NCBI RefSeq assembly: GCF_001889005.1
Contig: NZ_CP018153.1
Span: forward strand, 778,501-842,500
Origin: Christiangramia salexigens
Lineage (GTDB): Bacteria > Bacteroidota > Bacteroidia > Flavobacteriales > Flavobacteriaceae
Direction of reading: 5' to 3'
Length of the DNA stretch: 64,000 bases
Below, one piece after another: positions 25,186-32,903 of this stretch (within the stretch, counting starts at the first letter, position 1; each line of letters begins with the position of its first letter). A program made the translations under genes and the position numbers. The notes beneath the pieces were generated by a model, which worked only from the letters and a program-made list of their open reading frames with translations, had not been told where the DNA came from and did no database searches.

Positions 25186-27879
25186 CTATAGTTGACGGTC
25201 TCTTTCTCTTCGTTTTTCGTACTTAATATCACTCAAAGCACTGGATTTGATCCTGATCAGGAAATTCCATTGTTTTCGGTTTCCAAACGGTACCCAGTTA
25301 AAACTCATAGTCCAGCTTTCAAGGTCCCTTTGGAATCTAAATTGTGTATAGGTGAAACCCTGATTTACAACATCGTATCCAGAATTAACGCCTACCTTCC
25401 ATTTAGGAGAAAGCTCTACATTTCCGTTGAACATAATAGAATGAGCAGAGATCTCATTCTGTCTGGCAGAGTTTGTATAATTCAGGGAGTAGGCAAGTCT
25501 CACATCCCATGGAATTTTATAATTATACCAGGAACTTTCGTTCTCTGTTTCCTTTTTTTCAAATGGGTCTTCTTCAAATAGCTGATCATCGGGCCCCATT
25601 CCTTTTCCGAAAAGATCATCCGGCCGTCCACCGTTTCTGAAGGTTTCGTTCTCCAGTTCATCGGTCTCTTCCTGATTACCTCCTTCAAAATCCTTATTTG
25701 AAAAGGCGTAGCCAAAGTTTACAGTACCACTTGTAAGTCTGAAAAGACTTCCGCCATTTTCAATATTTAGTTTATCTATTCTTCTGTTATTGTTATTTAG
25801 TGCATATACATCCAGATTTCCGCCAAAATTTATATCCAGTTTGTTTTTAACGATTGGAATGGAACCCCGCATTGAAATAGGAGATAATTTTAAAGAGTCA
25901 CCTGCAAGATTATAACTAGTACTAACGCTAAAGTTATTCAACAAGGTAATCTTTTTTGGTTCTGTAGCAGTACTGTCTTTAGAGGTAACTTTTGCCTCGA
26001 AGGTGTTGCTCAAACTTAGACCAATGGAACTTGAGAAGTTCTTGCCCGGAGCACCGTATAAAGTCCCGTCAAACCTTGAATAATCTATAAGCTCGATCTC
26101 ATCTATAGTTGAAGGGTCATCTCTTTCATAGGTATCATAGAACCTATCAAAACCTGGATTAATACCATAACTTATAGAAGGTCTCATGACATGGCGAATA
26201 GCCTGGATCTTTTTATTCTTCCCAAAGTTCTTGAGACCGTAAATAGTGGTTCCTATGCTTGCATTAAAATTATAGGTGCGGTACGAATCAAATCCTGATA
26301 TGGTATCTACCACAACTTCCTGCTCTACCGGATCGTAAGAACGTTCAAAAGTCTTGGAAACCCAGGTCTCTTCAAAACTTGTATTGGTACTTACGCTAAG
26401 AAATTTAAAAAGTTTGAAGTTAGTGGAAATAGGTATGGAATGTTGAGCTCCGAGTTTCGCATCCCTGAACATTTCAGGCTTGAAAAATAAAGAATCTGTC
26501 GTTTGAATTTGATTTTCTGCCCTTAGACTATACTGGAAATTTATATTTTCAAATATCCCCTCCTTGGCACCCACACTAGGCGCGAAAGGATAAATACGAG
26601 ACATGCTAAGCTGCAAAGTAGGCAGACTCATATTAATGGTTTGTGTTCTCGTATTTTGAGAATGTCTCGCCGCTAAACTTAAGTTGATCTGTGGCTCACC
26701 TTCAAAAGTTTTACTGTATGAAACCGATGAGCTCAGGGTGTTATTCAGAAAATTTCCGGTATTGGATTGATTGATTGTTTCCTGGTAATATTCGCTACTA
26801 CCCAGGTTAACCGATGCCGAGAACCTCGAGCTGGGGTTTGCTTTGGAATCCTGACTATGTGTCCAGCGGATATTGTAATTCGATCTTTCACTAAAATCCG
26901 GGAATCCCCGCTGACTATTGAACAACTTCTCATACCGCACACTGAAATTTCCTCGAAACCTGTACCGCCAGGCATAATTGGAAGTCATCTCCATATTGTA
27001 AGAGCCGTTCGTGTAATAGCTTCCTAACGCCAAAAGATCTATATAATCGCTTATAGCGAAATAATATCCACCATTCTGTAAGTTATATCCATATTGACTA
27101 TCTCCAAAGGATGGAATGATAAAACCCGAAGTTTCTTCTTCAGTAAGAGGAAAATAACCAAAAGGAAGCCCAAGTGGAGTCGGTACGTCGGCTATGTACA
27201 TATTCACAAGTCCAGAAACGATCTTCTTGTCTGGTACAAATTTTATGCGTCTTGCATAGAAATAGTATTCTGGATTATCTACATCTTTGGAAGTAGTAAA
27301 CTTTACATTCTTCATGAAGTATACCGAGTCATTTTCCCTTTTTGTAACCTCTCCCTTTACATTAAATTCGGCTTCCTGGGTCCTTGAATTATAGACCAAA
27401 GCACGTTCGGAGTCAAAATTAAAACGAATGGAATCCGGTTCAATGGTTCGTTGAGCCTGGGTAAAAACAGGTTTCTGAGAATATTCACCAACAGAATCCT
27501 TTATTCCGTAAGCATAGACTTCATTTTTAAGATTGTCTATAATTATGAGGCCGGCAGTGATCGTCATGTCCCCATAATCGATCTTGGCTTCGTTGTAAAG
27601 ATACATTTTGTTCTCTCCGGGACTTAATCTCATATAATCCTTTGCGGTATATTTCACCACATCGGTTAAAAACTGAGGAGGTCTTACCGAATCCTTCTTT
27701 ATACTATCCTGTGGTTTAAGATCTACAGATCTAACCGGAGAGTTCATGGATGACAGAATCGTATCCTTTTCCGCCCTTACAGGAATAGACGATGTTTCTA
27801 CTTCCTGAGGATATAAAACAACGGAAAAGAGCAGCGTGAAAACTAAGCAAAAAAGACTATTCGGGATATTTGTTTGCAA
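25186..27879 (-). CDS. lptD: LPS-assembly protein LptD
   Basis: This 897-residue outer-membrane protein has a signal peptide (about 1-24), an N-terminal OstA-like beta-jellyroll (MYLYNEAKIDYGDMTITAG, about 110-240) and a large C-terminal barrel rich in alternating aromatic strands, with the LptD-type linker GLPFGYFPLTEEETSGF. It places lipopolysaccharide in the outer leaflet with the lipoprotein LptE, which is not in this window. The start is TTG; the signal peptide begins right after it. No ATG serves better. Confidence 0.9.
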   Translation of the reverse strand: MQTNIPNSLFCLVFTLLFSVVLYPQEVETSSIPVRAEKDTILSSMNSPVRSVDLKPQDSIKKDSVRPPQFLTDVVKYTAKDYMRLSPGENKMYLYNEAKIDYGDMTITAGLIIIDNLKNEVYAYGIKDSVGEYSQKPVFTQAQRTIEPDSIRFNFDSERALVYNSRTQEAEFNVKGEVTKRENDSVYFMKNVKFTTSKDVDNPEYYFYARRIKFVPDKKIVSGLVNMYIADVPTPLGLPFGYFPLTEEETSGFIIPSFGDSQYGYNLQNGGYYFAISDYIDLLALGSYYTNGSYNMEMTSNYAWRYRFRGNFSVRYEKLFNSQRGFPDFSERSNYNIRWTHSQDSKANPSSRFSASVNLGSSEYYQETINQSNTGNFLNNTLSSSVSYSKTFEGEPQINLSLAARHSQNTRTQTINMSLPTLQLSMSRIYPFAPSVGAKEGIFENINFQYSLRAENQIQTTDSLFFKPEMFRDAKLGAQHSIPISTNFKLFKFLSVSTNTSFEETWVSKTFERSYDPVEQEVVVDTISGFDSYRTYNFNASIGTTIYGLKNFGKNKKIQAIRHVMRPSISYGINPGFDRFYDTYERDDPSTIDEIELIDYSRFDGTLYGAPGKNFSSSIGLSLSNTFEAKVTSKDSTATEPKKITLLNNFSVSTSYNLAGDSLKLSPISMRGSIPIVKNKLDINFGGNLDVYALNNNNRRIDKLNIENGGSLFRLTSGTVNFGYAFSNKDFEGGNQEETDELENETFRNGGRPDDLFGKGMGPDDQLFEEDPFEKKETENESSWYNYKIPWDVRLAYSLNYTNSARQNEISAHSIMFNGNVELSPKWKVGVNSGYDVVNQGFTYTQFRFQRDLESWTMSFNWVPFGNRKQWNFLIRIKSSALSDIKYEKRRERDRQL

Positions 27880-27899
27880 TGCTTTAAGTGCTATTTTTG
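27869..27899 (+). promoter_or_regulatory. Promoter of the amidase-mlaD operon
   Basis: TTTG (27869-27872), 19 bases and TATTTTTG (27892-27899) on the plus strand fit the consensus. The start lies inside the first codons of the divergent lptD gene, leaving an unusually long leader of about 110 bases before the amidase ATG at 28016. Confidence 0.55.
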
Positions 27900-27926
27900 T
27901 ACGGATTGGCTTGCTTTTTGCGTTTT

Positions 27927-27934
27927 CAAAATTA
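27927..27934 (-). promoter_or_regulatory. -7 element for lptD-ridA
   Basis: The minus strand reads TAATTTTG, matching TAnnTTTG, about 48 bases before the lptD start. No TTG is found at the expected -33 distance, so only the -7 part is supported. Confidence 0.4.
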
Positions 27935-28015
27935 CATATATTTTTTCAGCTGAGTTTTGAGAGCGCAGGAAAAATAGTAATTAAAATATTCACCCCACTT
28001 AAGCGTTAGCTTTTT

Positions 28016-29137
28016 ATGAGAACGAACTTACTTAATCTTTTTGTATTCACAACCCTGTTATTCAGCCTGTCTATTACCATTTCTTATGCTGAAACACCGC
28101 CTGCAACAGACCCATTTGTTGTAGTTCTTGATGCAGGACACGGTGGAAAAGACCCGGGAAACATGGGTAACGGTTATAAGGAAAAAGATATTGCTCTTAG
28201 CATAGTCCTTAATATTGGTAAAGAACTTGAAAAATATGAAGGAGTCAAGGTTGTCTACACCAGAGATTCAGATGTCTTTATTCCCTTAGAAAAAAGAGGG
28301 AAAATAGCGAACGATGCCAATGCAGACCTCTTCGTATCGGTACATTGTAATTCACATAGTTCTCAAGCCTATGGTACCGAAACCTTTGTTTTGGGACTGC
28401 ATAGAAATGAAACGAATTTTGAAGTTGCTAAAAAGGAGAACTCAGTTATTTATCTGGAGGAAGATTATGAAGTGACTTATGCCGGTTTTGATCCTAACTC
28501 TCCTGAATCTTCTATTGGTCTGACTATAATGCAGGAAGAATATCTTGACCAAAGCATATTGCTCGCAGACCTGGTTCAAAAAGAGTTCACTAATACCTTA
28601 AATCGAAAGAACCGGGGCGTAAAGCAGGCCGGACTAATCGTATTGCACCAAACCTATATGCCCAGTGTATTAGTGGAAACCGGTTTCCTTACTAACGACG
28701 AGGAGGGAGCCTTTTTAAATAGTAATAATGGTAGAGAGAAAATGGCCAAGGCTATTTCCAAAGCTATTATTAAATATAGTCATACAATAAATCTAAATGT
28801 TCTGGCAGATATAAAACCTGTAACGCATGAAGAGGAGGCGCACGAACAGAAGGCAACATCGCAGGTTTATGAAGATGTGACTTTTAAAGTTCAGCTGGCA
28901 GCCGGATCTAAGAAGATAGATCCTAAACCTTATAATTTTAAAGGACTTAGTGGTGTTAATAGGGTGAAGGAAGGTAAGTTATTCAAGTATTACTATGGTT
29001 CAACCTCCGATTATCTTAAAATACAGCGATTGCATCAGGAAGCTATAAAGTCGGGATATACAGCAAGTTATATTGTTGCCTTTAAGGATGAGGATAAAAT
29101 AACGGTTAACGAGGCGTTAAAATCGAGGCTTAAATAG
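28016..29137 (+). CDS. N-acetylmuramoyl-L-alanine amidase (Amidase_3) with SPOR-like C-terminus
   Basis: This 373-residue protein has a signal peptide (about 1-25), then an Amidase_3 zinc domain: VVLDAGHGGKDPG, KEKDIALS (metal Glu), VSVHCNSH and VLVETGFLTN with the catalytic Glu. Residues about 290-370 (VTFKVQLAAGS...) resemble a divergent SPOR peptidoglycan-binding domain. It cleaves the amide bond between MurNAc and the stem peptide, typically at the septum. It precedes mlaD by 56 bases. Confidence 0.92.
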   Translation: MRTNLLNLFVFTTLLFSLSITISYAETPPATDPFVVVLDAGHGGKDPGNMGNGYKEKDIALSIVLNIGKELEKYEGVKVVYTRDSDVFIPLEKRGKIANDANADLFVSVHCNSHSSQAYGTETFVLGLHRNETNFEVAKKENSVIYLEEDYEVTYAGFDPNSPESSIGLTIMQEEYLDQSILLADLVQKEFTNTLNRKNRGVKQAGLIVLHQTYMPSVLVETGFLTNDEEGAFLNSNNGREKMAKAISKAIIKYSHTINLNVLADIKPVTHEEEAHEQKATSQVYEDVTFKVQLAAGSKKIDPKPYNFKGLSGVNRVKEGKLFKYYYGSTSDYLKIQRLHQEAIKSGYTASYIVAFKDEDKITVNEALKSRLK

Positions 29138-29160
29138 AATGCCTTTTCTATTTTTATTTC
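29132..29160 (+). terminator. Weak A/T-rich hairpin after the amidase gene
   Basis: AAATAGAA (29132-29139) pairs perfectly with TTCTATTT (29146-29153) around a 6-base loop and is followed by TTATTTC. The stem overlaps the amidase stop codon. It contains only two G/C pairs, so termination would be partial at best. Confidence 0.35.
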
Positions 29161-29168
29161 TAAATTTG
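29161..29168 (+). promoter_or_regulatory. -7 element for mlaD
   Basis: TAAATTTG matches TAnnTTTG and ends 25 bases before the TTG start at 29194. No TTG occurs at the -33 distance. If used, mlaD and the Fe-S genes have a promoter separate from the amidase. Confidence 0.4.
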
Positions 29169-29193
29169 TGCATATCCATTAAAAAAATCGCTT

Positions 29194-30147
29194 TTGAAAT
29201 ATTCCAGAGAGGTCAAAACTGCCCTGTTAGCTATTGTTGCAATAGTTATTCTTATTTTCGGTTATAGTTTTTTAAAAGGAGAAAATCTATTAGATGATAG
29301 CCGGACGTTTTATGCGGTATATCAGGATGTAGAAGGACTCTCACCATCTTCAGAAGTTACTATCAACGGTTTAAAGGTTGGTCAGATAACAAGTATAGAT
29401 TTTTTAAACAGTACAGGGGATCTGTTGGTTACATTTTCAGTTAAGAAAGATTTTAAATTCTCAAAAGATAGTGAGGCCAAGATCTATGGTGGTAACATCA
29501 TTGGTGGTAAGTCCCTTGCCATTATTCCTAAATACGATTCTAAAGCTAATATCGCAGTCTCTGGAGATACTCTTGCAGGGGATAAGGAAGAAGGGATTAT
29601 GGAGCTTGTGAACGACCGCTTAACGCCGCTCCAAAAAAAGCTTGAAAACACAATTGTTAGTGCAGATTCTATGCTAACAGCTATAACTCAGATTTTGGAT
29701 GACTCTACCCGTAATAATATTCGGGGAACCTTTAAAAATCTTGATCAAACAGTTAACTCATTTAAAATAACAGCCAACGAATTACAGGGTATTGTACAGG
29801 GTAATTCTGCAAAACTAGACAGGACTTTCACCAATCTGGACGAGATGTCTACTAACTTCAATAAGTTTTCTGATACTTTGACTCAGATGGACATCAAAAA
29901 GATCACAGGAGATCTGGAGAAAGTAGTTGCCGATTTTGAGGCTGTCTCCAATAAATTAAATAGCGGTAATGGTACTGCTGCCAAGTTGATAAATGATGAT
30001 GCGGTTTATAATAATCTGGACAGGGCTACCAGACAACTTGAACAATTACTTCAGGACATAAAATTGAATCCAAAGCGATACGTACACTTTTCTGTATTCG
30101 GGAAAAATCCCGGACCATACGATGCGCCAAAGGATTCTTTAAAATAG
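29194..30147 (+). CDS. MlaD/MCE family lipid-transport protein
   Basis: This 317-residue protein has one N-terminal membrane segment (residues about 9-27), then an MCE domain (about 38-115; VEGLSPSSEVTINGLKVGQI, IIGGKSLAI) and a helical C-terminus of heptad-like character. MlaD-type proteins form periplasmic rings that pass phospholipids between the membranes. No mlaE/mlaF genes are adjacent; in Bacteroidota they are often elsewhere. The start is TTG. It leads into the Fe-S protein gene after 6 bases. Confidence 0.9.
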   Translation: MKYSREVKTALLAIVAIVILIFGYSFLKGENLLDDSRTFYAVYQDVEGLSPSSEVTINGLKVGQITSIDFLNSTGDLLVTFSVKKDFKFSKDSEAKIYGGNIIGGKSLAIIPKYDSKANIAVSGDTLAGDKEEGIMELVNDRLTPLQKKLENTIVSADSMLTAITQILDDSTRNNIRGTFKNLDQTVNSFKITANELQGIVQGNSAKLDRTFTNLDEMSTNFNKFSDTLTQMDIKKITGDLEKVVADFEAVSNKLNSGNGTAAKLINDDAVYNNLDRATRQLEQLLQDIKLNPKRYVHFSVFGKNPGPYDAPKDSLK

Positions 30148-30153
30148 CCAACC

Positions 30154-31494
30154 ATGCAAATTCTTGCTCAGATTTTATTTGTACTTGCCCTGGTGGGAGG
30201 TATAGCCTTTTTTGCCCGAAATATTAAGCGTTTAATACGCAATATAAAACTTGGAAAAGAAATAGACAGAACTGATAATGCTGGCGAACGCTTTGCGAAA
30301 ATGGCGCGTATCGCTTTGGGTCAAAGTAAAATGGTTAGACGGCCGGTGGCAGGAATCCTTCACGTTATTGTGTATGTTGGTTTTATCATTATCAATATTG
30401 AAGTTTTAGAGATCATTATAGACGGAATTTTTGGAACACACAGAATCTTTTCTTTCATGGGTGGATTCTATGATATTCTGATAGCTAGTTTTGAAATCCT
30501 GGCTTTCCTTGTCTTAGTAGGTGTGATAATTTTCTGGACAAGAAGGAATATCACGCATATTCAGAGATTCATGAGCAGAGAAATGAAGGCCTGGCCAAAA
30601 AATGATGCCAATTACATCCTTTATTTTGAAATGGTTTTGATGTTGCTTTTTCTTGTCATGAATGCTGCCGATTACCAACTTCAAATAAATGGAGCGGATC
30701 ATTATGCTTCTGAAGCCGGAATAATGGGGAGTTTCCCAATTAGCCAGTTTTTACTTCCTTTAATAGAGGGATTCAGTAATTCTACTCTGATAATTATTGA
30801 AAGAATTGCCTGGTGGGCACATATCTTAGGAATTCTGTTTTTCTTGAATTACCTGTATTACTCCAAGCATCTGCATATTATGCTTGCATTCCCTAATGTA
30901 TATTTCTCAAAACTTACACCTCAGGGAGAATTTGATAATCTGGAAGCGGTAAAGAAAGAGGTGGATTTAATGATGGATCCAAATGCAGATCCTTTTGCAG
31001 CTCCCGCTGAAGGTGAAGAAGAGGATGAACCGGAAAAATTTGGTGCCTCCGATATTTTTGATCTTAATCAGGTTCAGCTTTTAAATTCATATACCTGTAC
31101 AGAATGTGGTAGATGTACCTCTGAGTGCCCGGCCAACCAAACGGGTAAAAAACTTTCACCCAGAAAGATTATGATGGATACCAGAGACAGACTGGAGGAA
31201 GTTGGTGAAAACATCAATAAGAATGGGAAGTATGAAGATGATGGTAAGCAACTTCTTGATGATTATATTTTAAGAGAAGAACTTTGGGCGTGTACTACCT
31301 GCAATGCCTGTGTAGAAGCTTGTCCAGTTGGAATAGATCCCTTATCTATCATTTTAGATATGAGAAGATACCTTATGATGGAGCAGAGTGCTGCACCAAA
31401 TGAGTTGGCGATCGCTATGACCAATATTGAAAATAATGGTGCTCCATGGCCTTATAACCAAATGGACCGCCTAAAGTGGGCTGAAGAAAAATAA
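30154..31494 (+). CDS. Membrane-bound (Fe-S) protein, heterodisulfide-reductase-like
   Basis: This 446-residue protein has an N-terminal membrane domain with about five hydrophobic segments (residues 4-250) containing histidines suited to heme b, in the style of NarI/HdrE. A cytoplasmic part follows with two 4Fe-4S motifs, CTECGRCTSECP and CTTCNACVEACP. An acidic linker (about 280-305) joins them. It probably passes electrons between the quinone pool and the CCG-domain protein encoded 51 bases downstream. The donor and acceptor are unknown. Confidence 0.85.
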   Translation: MQILAQILFVLALVGGIAFFARNIKRLIRNIKLGKEIDRTDNAGERFAKMARIALGQSKMVRRPVAGILHVIVYVGFIIINIEVLEIIIDGIFGTHRIFSFMGGFYDILIASFEILAFLVLVGVIIFWTRRNITHIQRFMSREMKAWPKNDANYILYFEMVLMLLFLVMNAADYQLQINGADHYASEAGIMGSFPISQFLLPLIEGFSNSTLIIIERIAWWAHILGILFFLNYLYYSKHLHIMLAFPNVYFSKLTPQGEFDNLEAVKKEVDLMMDPNADPFAAPAEGEEEDEPEKFGASDIFDLNQVQLLNSYTCTECGRCTSECPANQTGKKLSPRKIMMDTRDRLEEVGENINKNGKYEDDGKQLLDDYILREELWACTTCNACVEACPVGIDPLSIILDMRRYLMMEQSAAPNELAIAMTNIENNGAPWPYNQMDRLKWAEEK

Positions 31495-31545
31495 CAGCTC
31501 ATCTATAAATAGAATTTTTAACAAAAGCATTTAAATATAAAGATT

Positions 31546-32337
31546 ATGGCAGAAGCATTGAAAGTTCCTACCATGGCAGAATATATGTCTGAAGGAAAAA
31601 AACCTGAAGTTCTTTTCTGGGTAGGCTGTGCCGGTAGTTTTGATGACCGGGCAAAAAAGATCACTAAAGCTTTTGTAAAATTGCTGCACCAGGCGGGGGT
31701 GGACTTCGCAGTTTTAGGAACCGAGGAAAGCTGTACCGGAGATCCGGCGAAAAGAGCAGGAAATGAATTTCTTTTCCAAATGCAGGCTGCCACCAATATC
31801 GAGGTGTTAAATGGATACGAAATTAAAAAAGTGGTAACCGCTTGTCCGCATTGTTTCAATACACTAAAAAATGAATACCCGGCATTAGGAGGTAATTATG
31901 AGGTTATGCACCACACGCAGTTCCTTAAAGCCCTTTTAAATGAAGGAAGATTAAAAGTTGAAGGCGGGAAGTTCAAAGGTAAAAAGATCACGTTCCACGA
32001 TCCTTGTTATTTAGGAAGAGCCAATAACGAATATGAAGCTCCAAGAGACCTGTTAAGAAAACTTGAGGTGGAATTAGTGGAAATGCGCAAATGTAAAAAG
32101 AATGGCCTTTGTTGCGGTGCAGGTGGAGGACAGATGTTCAAAGAGCCTGAACCTGGAAACAAGGATGTTAATATAGAAAGAACAGAGCAGGCTTTGGAAG
32201 TAAAACCAGAGATCATCGCAGCGGGATGCCCATTTTGTAACACCATGATGACCGATGGAGTGAAGAATAAAGAAAAAGAAGACAGTGTTGCAGTTATGGA
32301 TGTTGCCGAACTAATTGCCAATGCAGAGGACCTTTAA
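31546..32337 (+). CDS. CCG-domain (Fe-S) protein, heterodisulfide-reductase subunit-like
   Basis: This 263-residue soluble protein has two cysteine-rich CCG domains: FWVGCAGSFDDRA with ACPHCFN, and HDPCYLGRANN with NGLCCGAGGGQMF and GCPFC. Such domains bind a noncubane iron-sulfur cluster in HdrB, GlpC and LutA relatives. It follows the membrane Fe-S protein at 30154 in the same operon and is its likely catalytic partner. The physiological substrate in Bacteroidota is unknown. Confidence 0.86.
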   Translation: MAEALKVPTMAEYMSEGKKPEVLFWVGCAGSFDDRAKKITKAFVKLLHQAGVDFAVLGTEESCTGDPAKRAGNEFLFQMQAATNIEVLNGYEIKKVVTACPHCFNTLKNEYPALGGNYEVMHHTQFLKALLNEGRLKVEGGKFKGKKITFHDPCYLGRANNEYEAPRDLLRKLEVELVEMRKCKKNGLCCGAGGGQMFKEPEPGNKDVNIERTEQALEVKPEIIAAGCPFCNTMMTDGVKNKEKEDSVAVMDVAELIANAEDL

Positions 32338-32364
32338 AATAATTAGTTAAAACAGCCTACTATA

Positions 32365-32395
32365 TTTGACCTCACGGCTAAAAAAATTAGATTTG
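32365..32395 (+). promoter_or_regulatory. Promoter before the 161-residue protein gene
   Basis: TTTG (32365-32368), 19 bases and TAGATTTG (32388-32395) match the Bacteroidota promoter. Transcription would start near 32401, 17 bases before the ATG at 32418, and could run on into the GH3 fusion and bshA. Confidence 0.68.
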
Positions 32396-32417
32396 TATCA
32401 ATTCAATTTTAGCCCTT

Positions 32418-32903
32418 ATGTTAGTACCATTTGAAAGTTTACCAGATAGTTCCCGAGTGTGGATATACCAGGCCAACAGGTCTTTTACTCAGGAAGAAAT
32501 TCAGGAGATTTCAGAAAAATTAGATGCCTTTATTGAGAAGTGGACTGCTCACGGTGCAGATCTTAAAGCTTCTTACGATATAAAATATAAACGCTTTATC
32601 ACTATAGGCCTGGACCAGCAACTTAATGCGGCTACAGGCTGCTCTATTGATGCTTCAGTAAACTTTATCCAGCAATTGGAAAAGGAATACGATGTAGACC
32701 TTTTGGATAAAATGAATGTTTCGTATAAACAAGGCGAATTTATAGCGTATAAGAGTCTTTCTGATTTCAGAAAAATGGCTAAAGACAAGGCAGTGTCCTC
32801 AAAGACCATCGTTTTTAATAATCTCGTAAATAATAAGGCTGAATATCTTTCAGACTGGGAAGTGCCGGCATCAGAAAGCTGGCATAAAAGATTTATCAAT
32901 TAA
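32418..32903 (+). CDS. Conserved Flavobacteriia protein of unknown function
   Basis: This 161-residue, probably cytoplasmic protein has no signal peptide or membrane segment. Homologues are, from memory, often labelled ABC transporter ATPase, but no Walker A (GxxGxGKS) or signature motif is present, so that name is not supported. Notable segments are VWIYQANRSFTQEEI, GADLKASYDI and ATGCSIDASV. It has its own promoter, and its stop codon overlaps the ATG of the GH3 fusion by one base, implying translational coupling. Confidence 0.75.
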   Translation: MLVPFESLPDSSRVWIYQANRSFTQEEIQEISEKLDAFIEKWTAHGADLKASYDIKYKRFITIGLDQQLNAATGCSIDASVNFIQQLEKEYDVDLLDKMNVSYKQGEFIAYKSLSDFRKMAKDKAVSSKTIVFNNLVNNKAEYLSDWEVPASESWHKRFIN

